Source of the DNA: Cyanobacteria bacterium FACHB-502
Lineage (GTDB): Bacteria > Cyanobacteriota > Cyanobacteriia > Elainellales > Elainellaceae
DNA length: 64,000 nucleotides
Reading direction: 5' to 3'
NCBI GenBank assembly: GCA_014695325.1
Contig: JACJNZ010000080.1
Span: forward strand, 1-64,000
Every line of letters begins with the position of its first letter. The first letter of the stretch is position 1. This document shows, in pieces, positions 36,317 to 46,140 of the stretch. The notes below the pieces were generated by a model that searched no databases, was not told the origin of the DNA, and was given only the letters and a program-made list of their open reading frames with translations. Position numbers and translations under genes: made by a program.

Positions 36317-37270
36317 TTATCTTGGTTTATTAGCACCGCTATTTCCCCGGAGATAAATTGGACTCATGAGAATGCTGAGATACAGTTCCATTTCGCAAGC
36401 AGCAACTATATCTGTTTTGAGCTGAGCGCGATATTTGAGAAAGTGAGAAATGAGCTTGTGTAAATCTTTCCCTAAATAAGCAAACAGCATGAAGGGTTTT
36501 TGCCACGGTTTGAGGCGGCTCATGCGAATCACCGATCGCGATAATCCAATCCCGCGTAAACAAGCTGCTAAATAGGCTTGTTCGAGTCGCCAAGCGGGAA
36601 TTTTATGCCTCACCTGCATCTCCGGGTTGTACCAGATTTCCCAGCCCGACCGCTGAATATAGTTAAGTACTTCGGTATCTTCTCCCGCTAACATCGAACC
36701 CTGTACGCGGCCCACTAGAGCGGTCGTGCCCGGTACAGCTTGTAACCAGGCGTTTTTTCGCACGGCTAATCCGGCTGAAGGCGGCAACATTCGCTTTGAC
36801 GGTTCATAACAATAAGCCTGATTGCCTCGTTCCACGATCGCCAGAAATGATTGAATTCGCTTGAAATTAGGCGGCGGGGCAACTTCAAATTCACCGTGAA
36901 TCTGGCTGCCAAACGCGCCTGCCTGAGGATGGCTTTGAGCAAACTGATAGGCAGCAGCCACCCAGTGTTTATCCGGCAAGTTATCGTCGTCCAAGAATCC
37001 AATCAGGTCGCTCTGTGCCTCCTGAATAGCAAGCTGTCGGGCAAAGGCAGCCCCCTGACGTGGCTCAAGCACATACCACAGCGGACAGGGAAAATCAGAA
37101 GCTTGGTAGTCGGCAATCACCTGAGCGGTTCGATCGCGGCTGTTGTTATCTACCACGATCACTTCCCAGACTAACTCTGCAGGGACTACTTGCAATCGAA
37201 GACACTGCAACACTTCGGGCAATCGCTGTTCGCTATTGTAGGTCGGAATTGCGACTGTGAAATTTACCAT
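36317..37270 (-). CDS. hpsE: Hormogonium polysaccharide glycosyltransferase HpsE-like
   Basis: GT2 protein of 317 residues. The N-terminus is NFTVAIPTYNSEQRLPEVLQ, followed by VDNNSRDRT, EPRQGAAFARQLAI, GFLDDDNLPDKHWVAAAYQF (with DDD), AFGSQIHGEFEV and ERGNQAY. These blocks match HpsE from my knowledge of the filamentous cyanobacterial hps locus, which makes the polysaccharide needed for gliding. Other hps genes are not in the window. Confidence 0.82.
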   Translation of the reverse strand: MVNFTVAIPTYNSEQRLPEVLQCLRLQVVPAELVWEVIVVDNNSRDRTAQVIADYQASDFPCPLWYVLEPRQGAAFARQLAIQEAQSDLIGFLDDDNLPDKHWVAAAYQFAQSHPQAGAFGSQIHGEFEVAPPPNFKRIQSFLAIVERGNQAYCYEPSKRMLPPSAGLAVRKNAWLQAVPGTTALVGRVQGSMLAGEDTEVLNYIQRSGWEIWYNPEMQVRHKIPAWRLEQAYLAACLRGIGLSRSVIRMSRLKPWQKPFMLFAYLGKDLHKLISHFLKYRAQLKTDIVAACEMELYLSILMSPIYLRGNSGANKPR

Positions 37271-37697
37271 AAAGCAGGAGCAGGATTGGATGAGTGGAGG
37301 TGTCCTTAAGCATTCCCGGCTTTGAGGTAATCGGAACTTTATGTAGAACTCTGCGATTTGTTACGGCTTCTCAGCGATCGCCAATCTCGTTGCAGACAAA
37401 TATTACAAATCAAGCAAATCGTGTAAATAAAATGTTGTCAAATCAAACATTCTATGCTTCTGGAGAGAATCAAACTTATCCTCATCCACCTGCCGTTATA
37501 CATCCCTGAGGAAATGTATTACAAAATATTGCGACGTGCCTAAGAATATGAACTAAATGCCTGACAATAAATCGGGAAGATGACTGAGGATAGACCACTG
37601 AGGGGCTAGTAATCAGACACCTTTATTTCAGGCACCTTTCTGGTGTACGCCAGTATAAACATTCCTGGTACATTTTGCTTTTTGGAGGAATCCATCA
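37271..37697. other. hpsE-apcA divergent spacer
   Basis: This region must hold the apcA promoter. CTGGTGTACGCCAG at about 37642 forms an inverted repeat next to TATAAA, and GGAGG precedes the apcA start. I cannot fix the transcription start. No ORF looks real. Confidence 0.5.
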
Positions 37698-38183
37698 ATG
37701 AGTATTGTCACGAAGTCAATCGTGAATGCTGATGCTGAGGCTCGCTATCTCAGCCCTGGTGAACTGGATCAAATTCGTGGTTTCGTTACCTCGGGTGCAC
37801 GTCGCCTACGGATTGCTCAGGTTCTGACCGAATCTCGTGAGCGCATCGTGAAGCAAGCTGGCGATCAGCTCTTCCAAAAGCGTCCTGACGTTGTTTCTCC
37901 CGGTGGCAACGCATACGGCGAAGAAATGACTGCAACTTGCCTGCGCGACCTCGACTACTATCTCCGCCTCGTCACCTACGGAGTCGTTTCCGGTGATATA
38001 ACCCCGATCGAAGAAATCGGTATCGTGGGTGTTCGCGAGATGTACAAGTCTCTGGGTACTCCGATCGATGCAGTAGCTGAAGGCGTTCGCGCAATGAAGA
38101 ATGCTGCTCTGTCGATGATGTCCGGTGAAGATGCTACTGAAGCTGGCTCTTACTTCGACTACGTTATCGGCGCAATGCAATAA
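37698..38183 (+). CDS. apcA: Allophycocyanin alpha subunit
   Basis: Core phycobilisome pigment protein that passes energy to the photosystems. 161 residues with [20 protein letters not shown] at the start and the chromophore-binding cysteine in [24 protein letters not shown] lies nine bases upstream of the ATG. It is the first gene of apcABC. apcE, often found upstream in other cyanobacteria, is absent here. Confidence 0.98.
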   Translation: MSIVTKSIVNADAEARYLSPGELDQIRGFVTSGARRLRIAQVLTESRERIVKQAGDQLFQKRPDVVSPGGNAYGEEMTATCLRDLDYYLRLVTYGVVSGDITPIEEIGIVGVREMYKSLGTPIDAVAEGVRAMKNAALSMMSGEDATEAGSYFDYVIGAMQ

Positions 38184-38284
38184 GAGTTCCCGCACTGAGC
38201 TATTTTTGCTTCAGTTTGGAAAACTCATCCCTCTTTCAATTTTCTATCTTGACCCACAAGATTACGTTTTAAGGAAGCGAGATC

Positions 38285-38770
38285 ATGCAAGACGCTATTA
38301 CCTCTGTAATCAACTCAGCTGACGTTCAGGGCAAGTACCTGGATACCTCAGCAATGGAGAAGCTGAAGAGCTACTTCTCCAGCGGTGAACTGCGCGTTCG
38401 TGCAGCAACCACCATCAGCGCAAATGCTGCTGCAATTGTGAAAGAAGCTGTGGCGAAGTCTCTGCTGTACTCGGACATCACCCGTCCCGGCGGCAACATG
38501 TACACCACCCGTCGCTATGCTGCCTGCATCCGCGACCTCGACTACTACCTCCGCTATTCCACCTACGCCATGCTGGCTGGAGATCCTTCCATCCTGGATG
38601 AGCGCGTGCTGAATGGTCTGAAGGAAACCTACAACTCGCTGGGTGTACCGATCGCTGCAACCGTGCAGTCAATCCAGGCAATGAAGGAAGTCACCGCTAG
38701 CCTGGTGGGTGCTGATGCTGGTAAGGAAATGGGCGTTTACTTCGACTACATCTGCTCTGGCTTGAGCTAA
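38285..38770 (+). CDS. apcB: Allophycocyanin beta subunit
   Basis: Forms the (alpha-beta)3 trimers of the phycobilisome core. 161 residues beginning [20 protein letters not shown]; the chromophore cysteine is in [20 protein letters not shown], and the methylatable Asn is in [10 protein letters not shown]. It is separated by 101 bp from apcA and 246 bp from apcC, typical for apcABC. Confidence 0.98.
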   Translation: MQDAITSVINSADVQGKYLDTSAMEKLKSYFSSGELRVRAATTISANAAAIVKEAVAKSLLYSDITRPGGNMYTTRRYAACIRDLDYYLRYSTYAMLAGDPSILDERVLNGLKETYNSLGVPIAATVQSIQAMKEVTASLVGADAGKEMGVYFDYICSGLS

Positions 38771-39016
38771 TTTTCAGCTTTGGTTTTGAGCTTTAGATTC
38801 GATCGTTCTGTTTTAGTTGAACAGTGCCTTGGATTTAGGGCTGAAGGCTAAAGACTCACAGCTTGAATTTCCTGGAAGTCTGGGAAGTCTAGAGTGAGTG
38901 TTAGGCAGTCAGGGGCGGCTCACAGAGCGAGCTGAGACGGTCTAAGATTGATTCTGGACTCCCAGATTTTGATTAGGATTCAACCTACTGTTTCCGACTT
39001 TTCAGGAGAGAACACG

Positions 39017-39220
39017 ATGCGGATGTTTAAAGTAACGGCTTGCGTTCCCAGCCAGACGCGAATTCGCACTCAGCGGGAACTGCAAAATACCTACTTCACC
39101 AAGCTCGTTCCCTACGACAACTGGTTTAAGGAACAGCAGCGCATTCAGAAGATGGGCGGCAAGATTGTCAAAGTTGAATTGGCAACTGGCAAACCCGGCA
39201 TGGATGTAGGTCTGAAGTAA
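39017..39220 (+). CDS. apcC: Phycobilisome core linker ApcC (LC 7.8)
   Basis: 67-residue linker that caps core trimers. It starts MRMFKVTACVPSQTRIRTQR and contains ELQNTYFTKLVPYDNWFKEQ and GGKIVKVELATGKPG. GGAGAG lies seven bases upstream of the ATG at 39017; the longer frame to 38948 is leader. Confidence 0.97.
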   Translation: MRMFKVTACVPSQTRIRTQRELQNTYFTKLVPYDNWFKEQQRIQKMGGKIVKVELATGKPGMDVGLK

Positions 39221-39400
39221 TTCTTCAAATTTTTCACAACAAGCTATCAGGTTTATTTCGCATTTGTCGTCATTAAACCTGCACAATCTGGGCAGTGCCG
39301 CTCAACAACCAGGCTAGCTTAGTCGGTTTTGCGAGGTAGTGCCCACTTTGTATTTTTATACTTTTTATTGTATGTGCCGTCTTAAATGCTTCTAATAATA

Positions 39401-39448
39401 CTTCTAATCGCTAATACTTCTAATTACTAATACCTTTAATCGCAAAAT
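39401..39448. repeat. Degenerate 16-bp tandem repeat
   Basis: CTTCTAATCGCTAATA, CTTCTAATTACTAATA and CCTTTAATCGCAAAAT in a row, with a shortened unit CTTCTAATAATA at 39389. Located in the 737-bp gap behind apcC. Confidence 0.8.
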
Positions 39449-39766
39449 AAATCCTAATCGCACAGTAAATCGACTAACGCGATATTCTACGACTTCCGTT
39501 TTCCTATCGAACTGATTTGTCTCGGGATATTGGAACTGCTCAGTCTTTAGTGGCTGTTACGGCTCAACCCTTCCCGGCAGCAACTCATTTAGTAAGAAAT
39601 TATTAAGCCTGGGCTGCTCAAAAACACGATCGTTATACTAAAGACGGTAAAGGCGATTCCTGTATGACAAGTGTTCCAGTTGTCCAGCAAGATTTTTCGT
39701 TTACCCAGGGAATCCGTTCCGCAAGATTTCTTCAGTGACCTTAATTGCCTTAGTGTTCTGAAACTG

Positions 39767-39822
39767 ATCATCTGAAATTCATCGTCTGAAATTTACTGTT
39801 TGAAGTTTATCACCTGAAATTT
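39767..39822. repeat. 14-bp tandem repeat, four units
   Basis: ATCATCTGAAATTC, ATCGTCTGAAATTT, ACTGTTTGAAGTTT and ATCACCTGAAATTT lie end to end. The unit length is exact while bases differ. The rest of 39221-39957 shows no supported gene. Confidence 0.85.
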
Positions 39823-39957
39823 ATCGAGGCGGTTTTTAGCTTTCCGTTCTTCTGGGTATCAACGCTGAATTCACCCACGTTTCCTTTTTTGGGGCTACAG
39901 ATAAGGCAGCAGTATTCTTTTCCTTCCAATTTGCACACCCTAAAATTTTCACTTCCT

Positions 39958-40431
39958 ATGCTTACTATTATTGGCTGCGGTAATCTAAATCGATGTGATG
40001 ATGCAGTGGGCGTTATTGTCGCTCAGCGTTTACAGAGCTTTCTTAACCGATATCCCCGATCGGATGTAGGTGTGTTTGACTGCGGTACGGGCGAAACCGA
40101 TGTGATGGTTCAGGCAAGAGGCAGCAATACGCTAATTATTATTGATGCCTGCACTACGGGTTCAGAGCCAGGAGCCGTCTTTACTATGCGGGGCGCAGAG
40201 CTAGAAAGCTTACCAGAACCGGGGCACAGCCTGCACAACTTCCGTTGGGATCACGCGCTGGCAGTCGGACGTAAAATGATGGGAAAAGACTTTCCTAAAG
40301 ACATCACCGTGTATTTAATTGAGGCAGATCAGCTTAATTTGGGATTAGAACTGAGTCCGGTGGTGAAATGTGCAGCTGCGAAAGTGTTTGATGCGATCGT
40401 GGAATCGCTGCCCGTTATGAGTTATGCTTAA
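39958..40431 (+). CDS. Hydrogenase maturation protease (M52 family)
   Basis: Endopeptidase that removes the C-terminal tail of the nickel-hydrogenase large subunit after metal insertion. The start MLTIIGCGNLNRCDDAVGV has the family N-terminus with metal-binding Asp, followed by VGVFDCGTGETDVM and IIIDACTTGSEPG. A His is in the family position (HNFRWDHALAVG). The ATG at 39958 is preferred over the open frame to 39889. No hydrogenase genes are in the window. Its stop overlaps the stop of the convergent nuclease gene within TTAA. Confidence 0.87.
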   Translation: MLTIIGCGNLNRCDDAVGVIVAQRLQSFLNRYPRSDVGVFDCGTGETDVMVQARGSNTLIIIDACTTGSEPGAVFTMRGAELESLPEPGHSLHNFRWDHALAVGRKMMGKDFPKDITVYLIEADQLNLGLELSPVVKCAAAKVFDAIVESLPVMSYA

Positions 40432-41123
40432 CCGCGCCGAAACCGCCGATTGAACTCCGCGACGCGCTGCTCCCACTGCTGGCAGTATTGCTTCAGCGTG
40501 TCTGCCTCTAGCCAGAACAGCTCTGCCGGAGATTCAGGAACCGCAACCACGATCGCTGCTGCCTCCAGCTCAATGCCCTGATCGGCATAGGAAAAGTTAA
40601 ATGCGCTGTAGTAAGCTGCCAATTGCAGGGGGGCATCGTTCAGCCGATCGAGACTTTTGCGGGGGCGATCGGCAGTTTTCCAGTCGAGAATGCAGGGTGT
40701 GCCGGAATAGCTGGCAACGCAGTCAATTTTTCCAGCGTAGCCCAAATCATAGTGAAACACGCAGCTTTCCACCAACCGCACCTGATCGACCTGCTGCAAC
40801 ACGGGTGAGAGGCTGTCCCAGTAGGGTTGTACGGTTTCAGGACGGGGAACATCCTGACTCAGCAAATAGTGCTTAATGTGTTTGTGAGTTTGGGTACCGC
40901 GTCGGCTGGCATTGCCTGAAATTCGTTTGGCTTCTTCTGCCCCCACTCGATCGCGCCAGTTCATAAGTGCCTGACGAGCTTCGGGAGGCTTGGTCGCGTT
41001 CAAAATCGTTGTCACGCTGGGGAGCCGTCTTCCTTCGGCACCTACAAAGTAGCTCTGCCCCCGCTCGCGGACAGACTTGGCAGAATACACGGGTAAAAGC
41101 TGGGGAACCGGGAGCATATTCAA
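40428..41123 (-). CDS. PD-(D/E)XK-superfamily exonuclease-like protein
   Basis: A 231-residue protein with the core GYAGKIDCVAS (Asp) and PCILDWKTADRPRKS (D-x-K), the PD-(D/E)XK nuclease signature, followed by LQLAAYYSAFNFSYADQG, the QxxxY motif of RecB-like nucleases. The N-terminal part has RRLPSVTTILNATKPPEARQ, as in the MGME1/RecB-like exonuclease group. It may process single-stranded DNA ends; partners are unknown. It lies nine bases downstream of the hybrid kinase on the same strand, so both may be co-transcribed. Confidence 0.75.
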   Translation of the reverse strand: MNMLPVPQLLPVYSAKSVRERGQSYFVGAEGRRLPSVTTILNATKPPEARQALMNWRDRVGAEEAKRISGNASRRGTQTHKHIKHYLLSQDVPRPETVQPYWDSLSPVLQQVDQVRLVESCVFHYDLGYAGKIDCVASYSGTPCILDWKTADRPRKSLDRLNDAPLQLAAYYSAFNFSYADQGIELEAAAIVVAVPESPAELFWLEADTLKQYCQQWEQRVAEFNRRFRRG

Positions 41124-41132
41124 GAAAACGGC

Positions 41133-44100
41133 TCAGGAAAATTGCTTCATATCAAGCAACCGACGGATTGCCTGCAGCAGATGATCAGGATCGATCGGTT
41201 TAGACAAATGGAGCTGAAAGCCTGCCGCCATTGCCTGCTGGTAGTCGTATTCGGCAGCATAGGCAGTAAGGGCGATCGCCGGAACCTGTCCACCCTGCTT
41301 CGGAGACAACTGACGGATTTGTTTCAGCAACGTATAGCCATCGATCCGAGGCATTCCAATATCGCTGATTAGAACATCGGGAACCGTCTTGAGCAGAATC
41401 GTCAGCGTTTCTTTGGCAGAGCTAGCTAGTATGACGGTTGCCCCTGCTTCTTGCAGCAAGGTGCTGACGTATTCGCGCATATCGGCTTCGTCATCTACAG
41501 CAAGCACACAAATGCCTTTGAGCGGCTCAGCATTGGCAATCATCGGCGGCGGGGCGGGTTCTGCCAGCACCAGCGCATCGGACTGAATCAGCGGTAAACA
41601 AACAGTAAACGTTGTGCCCTGCCCTTCTCCAGCACTCTCAACGCTGACCGTGCCGCCATGGAGTTCCACCAGATGCCGCACGATTGCTAGACCCAGCCCT
41701 AAGCCGCCAAAGGTGCGCGTGATCGAGCTGTCTGCCTGCCGAAAGTAGTCAAACACATGGGGCAGGAAGTCGGGGTGGATACCTTTTCCGGTGTCGGTAA
41801 CAGTGAGTTGGGCGTAGGGGGTAGGGGGTGAAAAGGGAGAGGAGGAATGCTCGGCAGTTTTACCCGCTTGGCCACTTCCCATCTCCCCATCGCTCCCCGC
41901 AATGCGCTCTAGCTTCACTTCAACTCTGCCCCCATTAGGTGTGAATTTGACAGCGTTGGAGAGCAGGTTCCAGGCGATTTGCTGAAGGCGGGCTGCGTCG
42001 CCCGTAATCTGGTAGAGGGCAGGTAATGGGGCGAATTCGATTTGAATTGCTTTTGCTTCGGCAGCAAGCTGCACGGTTTCGATCGCCGCCTCAACCACAT
42101 TGACTAGATCGATGGGAGTCATTTGCAGACTCATCTTGCCGCGCAGAATTCGGGAGACATCGAGCAGGTCTTCGATCAGCTGGGTTTGCAGTTTGGCGTT
42201 GCGTTCGATCGTTTCCAGGGCGCGGTCGGTGGTGACGGCATCAAAAGCGCGGGTTCGCAGTAGTCTAGTCCAACCGAGAATCGGGTTGAGGGGCGATCGC
42301 AGTTCGTGGGACAGCACGGCGAGGAATTCGTCTTTGATCCGGTTGGCGGTTTCGGCTTGCTGTCGGGCAGCCTGTTCCTGGGCGAGCAGCTTTTCGCGTT
42401 CGGCTTCGGCGCGTTTACGGGCAGTTAGATCGACGTAAAAGGAAACAATCTCGGTTTGTTCGTCATACGGCTCATTCATAAACGCAGAGCCAATCAAAAC
42501 CGGAACGCGGGAGCCGTCTTTGCAAATGTATTCTTTTTCAAAGGGAGTGCTAACGCCGCGCTGCCGCAGTTCTTGTCCGGCGGCCATATCAAGCGGTAGG
42601 TATTCGGCGGGGGTCATATCGAGCCAGCGAATTCGTCCGGCTTTCAGATCCGATCGCTCATAGCCCGTCATTTTCAGGAAATAATCGTTGGCATCCACAA
42701 TATTGCCGGAAAAGTTGCCAAACGCGACCCCAAAAATATTGGATTCGGCAAGGCGACGAAATCGCTGTTCGCTGGTGCGGAGGGCTTGTTCTGCCTGCTT
42801 CGCTTCGCTGATATCGGTATGCACGCCGACCCACTCCAGCAGATTGCCGGACTCATCGAATACGGGCACTGCTCGAACCGAAAAATAGCGGTAGCTCCCG
42901 TCTGCAATTCTCACCCGATGTTCACTTTCAAAGGTGCTGCGGGTTGCCACTGCCTCGGTCCACTGTATCCTGACTCGCGATCGATCCTCGGGATGAATCA
43001 TTACCAGCCAGCCTGCGCCCAGATAATTTGGAAAGCTTTGTCCCGTCAGGCGTTCCCAGGAGGGCTGCGCCATTTCGACTTCTCCATGGGCTTCGGTCGT
43101 CCAGACGGCTTCTGCCGAGGCCAGAGCCAGCGATCGATAGCGGGCTTCTGACAGTTTGCGATCGGCAACTTCCTGTTCTAGCAAGCGATTGGTAAGTTCT
43201 AGCTCGATCGTGCGCTGAATGACTCGCCGCTCCAGATCGTCGTTGAGCGATTCGAGTTCTGCCTGAGCAGTTTGAAGCTGAGCCGTTCGCGACTGCACAT
43301 GCTGTTCGAGTTCCTGGTTCAGCCGATTGATTTCTGCGGCTGCTCGATCTCGTTCTGCTTCAACCCGGACGCGATCGGTAATGTCAAACGTGAAGGCAAG
43401 AATCTGCTGGATTTCGCCCTGTTCATCCAGCATCGGCACGTATTTAATAATCATGGTGAAGGGGTCGGTCTGGGGCAGCGTGAAACTGCACTCGATCGAC
43501 TGCATCTGTCGGGTTTCAACCGTTTTGAGCAGCGTAGGTAAATAGGCTTGCGTCACTTCTTCTGACCAGAGATCTTCATCGCGTTTACCGAGCATCTCTG
43601 CCAGCGTCAGATCGGCTCGGCGCAGTCCGGTCTCGTTGACATACTCAAATCGCCGCTCTGCATCGTAAACCACAAATACATCTGGCAAACTGTTGACTGC
43701 CAGCCGCAGTCGTTCTTCGCTCTGACGCAGGGCGGCGGCTGCCTCTTTGCTAACCGTAATATCAGTCGTGATGCCATTAATGCGATCGGGCTGTCCCTGC
43801 TCGTTTCTCACCACATAGCCCCGATCGCGAACCCAGCGAACCTGCCCATCAAGGCGGCATAGCCGATATTCTATGTCAAACTGATCGATCGATTGCTGCT
43901 GATACAGTGCCTGATCGAGTTCAATCAGGCGCGAGCGATCGTCTGGGTGAACGCAGCTTAGCCACAGATCAGACTGCTGCAAAAAATCCTGCATCGGCAA
44001 ACCACAGAGTTGCTCGACGGAGGGAGTGGTATAAAGCAGCGCTCGCGTCTCAATATCGCGTGACCACAGTACATCTTGCACCGACTTCAGCACCGCGTTT

Positions 44101-45347
44101 AACTGAGACTGGCTTTCCTGAAGCTGTGCCTGAATCTGCTTGCGTTCTGCTTCGCGGTGCTTTGCCATGGTAATGTCCCGCATCACGCCAATCATGCCGC
44201 TCGCATTGCCATCGCTGTCTTTGAGAACGGTGACCGAGGATTCGACAAAGAGCCGATCACCCTTTGCATTAAAGTGCAAGATCTCGCCGCGCCAGTACCC
44301 CTGGGTGATCAATGTTTGAGCCGCACGCTGCCGATCGCCCGGATGAAGCCACTCGTACTGCACGACCTCAGCCAGCGATCGTCCGACAACTGCCTCGGCG
44401 GGCAAGCCATACAGTTTTGCCGCACCTCCATTCCAATAAGTGATTTGCTCTTGCCGATCCACGGCAACAATAGCATCATTCACCTGCGACAAAAGCTGAA
44501 GCTGAAAATGAAGCTGCTGCTCATATTCCTGACGGCCCGCTTCAAGTTTTTTTGCGGCAGTCATATCCAGGAAGTAGGCTGCAATCCCTGTTGAACTAGG
44601 ATAAATATGAACCGAGAACCAGCGATCGAGCGAGGGATAATATTCCTCGTATTGGGCAGGTTTTTGCGATGCGATGACGCGCAGGGCAGCACGGTATGCT
44701 TTGGTTCTCCGTAGTTCTGGAAAAATCTCCCAAACACTCTGTCCCAGAAGCTGCTGGCGCGGTTTGCCTAGAAGCTGTTCTGCCCTGGCATTAATGTAGG
44801 TATATCGCCAGTTGCGATCGATAATGATGAATCCATCAGTCGTCAGTTCAAAGAACTGTTCCAGTGGAAGCTGCTCTAGCGGCTCGGTTTCCTGGTTTCT
44901 TCCCCGATTTTGATCCTGGTCGAGATTGACTTGACTGTACCAAATCTTTTTCTGGAGCTGGCTTTGACGATCGGACTGCCGATTCTGGGCTGAATTGCTT
45001 TGGCTCAGATCTTCCTGGCTCAGATCATCCTGGTCTGGATTACCCTGCTCTAGCGTGTTTTGATAGGTGCTGTTCTGATTAATGTTGTTCTGATTGGTGT
45101 AGCAGGGCTTCAGCCAGCGAAATCGATCGCTCAACAGCATTCCCACACACGCCACCGTCAAATGTGAAGTGATCTGATGAGAAGGCGGGGAACCAGGATT
45201 CCAGAATTCATCAATGAAGGCAGTCAAAGTACGTTCAAAGACCGGATCAAAGGCAAAGGGTGAATACCGATCGCAAAGCCACGTAACCGCAGCAGAAGGT
45301 AGAACCAGACTGCCAAAGAACTGAAATTGCTGAGCAAGTTTCCACAT
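41133..45347 (-). CDS. Multi-PAS hybrid sensor histidine kinase
   Basis: 1404 residues. The N-terminus (1-80) has weakly hydrophobic segments, then a Gln/Asn-rich linker (about 82-140). Six PAS domains follow, the first near 160 ([20 protein letters not shown]) and the last near 870 ([20 protein letters not shown]), with a long coiled coil near 680-760. HisKA carries His1014 in [12 protein letters not shown]. The HATPase has [15 protein letters not shown] and GLGLGLAIV, with a Ser/Pro-rich insertion between them. The receiver domain carries Asp1329 in [13 protein letters not shown]. Downstream targets are not visible. It is the largest of four sensor kinases between 41 and 54 kb. Confidence 0.93.
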   Translation of the reverse strand: MWKLAQQFQFFGSLVLPSAAVTWLCDRYSPFAFDPVFERTLTAFIDEFWNPGSPPSHQITSHLTVACVGMLLSDRFRWLKPCYTNQNNINQNSTYQNTLEQGNPDQDDLSQEDLSQSNSAQNRQSDRQSQLQKKIWYSQVNLDQDQNRGRNQETEPLEQLPLEQFFELTTDGFIIIDRNWRYTYINARAEQLLGKPRQQLLGQSVWEIFPELRRTKAYRAALRVIASQKPAQYEEYYPSLDRWFSVHIYPSSTGIAAYFLDMTAAKKLEAGRQEYEQQLHFQLQLLSQVNDAIVAVDRQEQITYWNGGAAKLYGLPAEAVVGRSLAEVVQYEWLHPGDRQRAAQTLITQGYWRGEILHFNAKGDRLFVESSVTVLKDSDGNASGMIGVMRDITMAKHREAERKQIQAQLQESQSQLNAVLKSVQDVLWSRDIETRALLYTTPSVEQLCGLPMQDFLQQSDLWLSCVHPDDRSRLIELDQALYQQQSIDQFDIEYRLCRLDGQVRWVRDRGYVVRNEQGQPDRINGITTDITVSKEAAAALRQSEERLRLAVNSLPDVFVVYDAERRFEYVNETGLRRADLTLAEMLGKRDEDLWSEEVTQAYLPTLLKTVETRQMQSIECSFTLPQTDPFTMIIKYVPMLDEQGEIQQILAFTFDITDRVRVEAERDRAAAEINRLNQELEQHVQSRTAQLQTAQAELESLNDDLERRVIQRTIELELTNRLLEQEVADRKLSEARYRSLALASAEAVWTTEAHGEVEMAQPSWERLTGQSFPNYLGAGWLVMIHPEDRSRVRIQWTEAVATRSTFESEHRVRIADGSYRYFSVRAVPVFDESGNLLEWVGVHTDISEAKQAEQALRTSEQRFRRLAESNIFGVAFGNFSGNIVDANDYFLKMTGYERSDLKAGRIRWLDMTPAEYLPLDMAAGQELRQRGVSTPFEKEYICKDGSRVPVLIGSAFMNEPYDEQTEIVSFYVDLTARKRAEAEREKLLAQEQAARQQAETANRIKDEFLAVLSHELRSPLNPILGWTRLLRTRAFDAVTTDRALETIERNAKLQTQLIEDLLDVSRILRGKMSLQMTPIDLVNVVEAAIETVQLAAEAKAIQIEFAPLPALYQITGDAARLQQIAWNLLSNAVKFTPNGGRVEVKLERIAGSDGEMGSGQAGKTAEHSSSPFSPPTPYAQLTVTDTGKGIHPDFLPHVFDYFRQADSSITRTFGGLGLGLAIVRHLVELHGGTVSVESAGEGQGTTFTVCLPLIQSDALVLAEPAPPPMIANAEPLKGICVLAVDDEADMREYVSTLLQEAGATVILASSAKETLTILLKTVPDVLISDIGMPRIDGYTLLKQIRQLSPKQGGQVPAIALTAYAAEYDYQQAMAAGFQLHLSKPIDPDHLLQAIRRLLDMKQFS
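41811..41900. repeat. C-rich low-complexity insertion in the hybrid kinase gene
   Basis: On the plus strand GGCGTAGGGGGTAGGGGGTG through CATCTCCCCATCGCTCCCCG. It encodes the acidic/Ser/Pro-rich stretch ([25 protein letters not shown]) between the HATPase N-box and [12 protein letters not shown]. An equivalent stretch exists at 47821-47970 in the next kinase. Confidence 0.75.
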
Positions 45348-45466
45348 GAAAGGCGAGCCAGAAGACTTATCTCTTTTTATAGATGATTCTTCGCTAGAAG
45401 AGTTTACTGTGAATTTAAGTCAGCCTGTAGACAGAGCAGTTTAGCGATGCAGTTTAGCGATCGATC

Positions 45467-45526
45467 TTAGCGAGGCAGCACGGTAAAGAAAACAAGCCAA
45501 ACAGTTAAAGCCATGACGGTAAACAT
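45467..45526 (-). CDS. Candidate 19-residue membrane micropeptide
   Basis: The ORF reads MFTVMALTVWLVFFTVLPR, one hydrophobic helix with a charged end. AGGAG lies eight bases before the ATG, the best ribosome-binding match in this gap. It is too short for ordinary gene calling. Function is unknown; chance is possible, since a 19-codon ORF is not rare. The strong ribosome-binding site and fully hydrophobic content argue for translation. Confidence 0.4.
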   Translation of the reverse strand: MFTVMALTVWLVFFTVLPR

Positions 45527-45749
45527 AAGTAGCTCTCCTGATGCTGGATAAATCTGATGTTGAACAAATAATGCTGGTTTGGTGGAAATGAGAAGCCGAA
45601 GTCGAAGCAATTTTTTAAGCGATCGTTTTTTAGCAACCGTTACTTGCTCAAACTTGCTCGCTTAAACCTAACTAACCCAAAGTGTTACTCGCGCAACCCA
45701 TACTACAGTGAAATATAAGTAGTGAAATACAAGCAGGGAGATAGAAGGA

Positions 45750-45875
45750 CTAACCCAACAGAATGCGGTTGTAAACGAACAGAGACAAAACTGGAATTGC
45801 GATCGCTATGGTCATCAGAGCCATAGTCATGGAAGTCGTTATTAAGGCAGTTATTAAAGGAAAAGTAATTAGCAT
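45750..45875 (-). CDS. Candidate 41-residue membrane micropeptide
   Basis: From the ATG at 45875 the peptide starts MLITFPLITALITTSM and continues TMALMTIAIAIPVLSLFVYN to end in RILLG; an internal ATG at 45830 would give 26 residues. Almost the whole peptide is hydrophobic with a basic C-terminal end, like a single-span membrane subunit. The ribosome-binding site is weak. It lies 220 bp upstream of the 19-residue ORF on the same strand, in a 793-bp gap with no other gene. Confidence 0.3.
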   Translation of the reverse strand: MLITFPLITALITTSMTMALMTIAIAIPVLSLFVYNRILLG

Positions 45876-46140
45876 AGCCGTAAAGTGATTTCCAGAATGC
45901 TGTTATTTTGTGGGATTACCCTGCTGCTGCACCTCTGCCCGACTGCTCAATCGTGCCTCAGTCTGTGGTGATAAATGTTTCTACGTCAGCATTCGTTTGC
46001 TCTTTATTTAGAACCAGCGATCGGATCTGTCTAATGGTCAGGCTAATGGCCAGGAATGCAGTATTTCATTCGTAATATAGAGCACATTTGATTAAATTTT
46101 CGCTAAAAAAGAATTAGTGTAGCTGAGAGGGCAGTTCACG

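Noticed and set aside
37647-37660. Inverted repeat CTGGTGTACGCCAG before apcA as a riboswitch or operator
   Set aside because: Too short and no known regulator match; mentioned only in the spacer entry.
39389-39822. Repeat arrays as CRISPR
   Set aside because: Units of 14-16 bases in direct contact, with no spacers and no cas genes.
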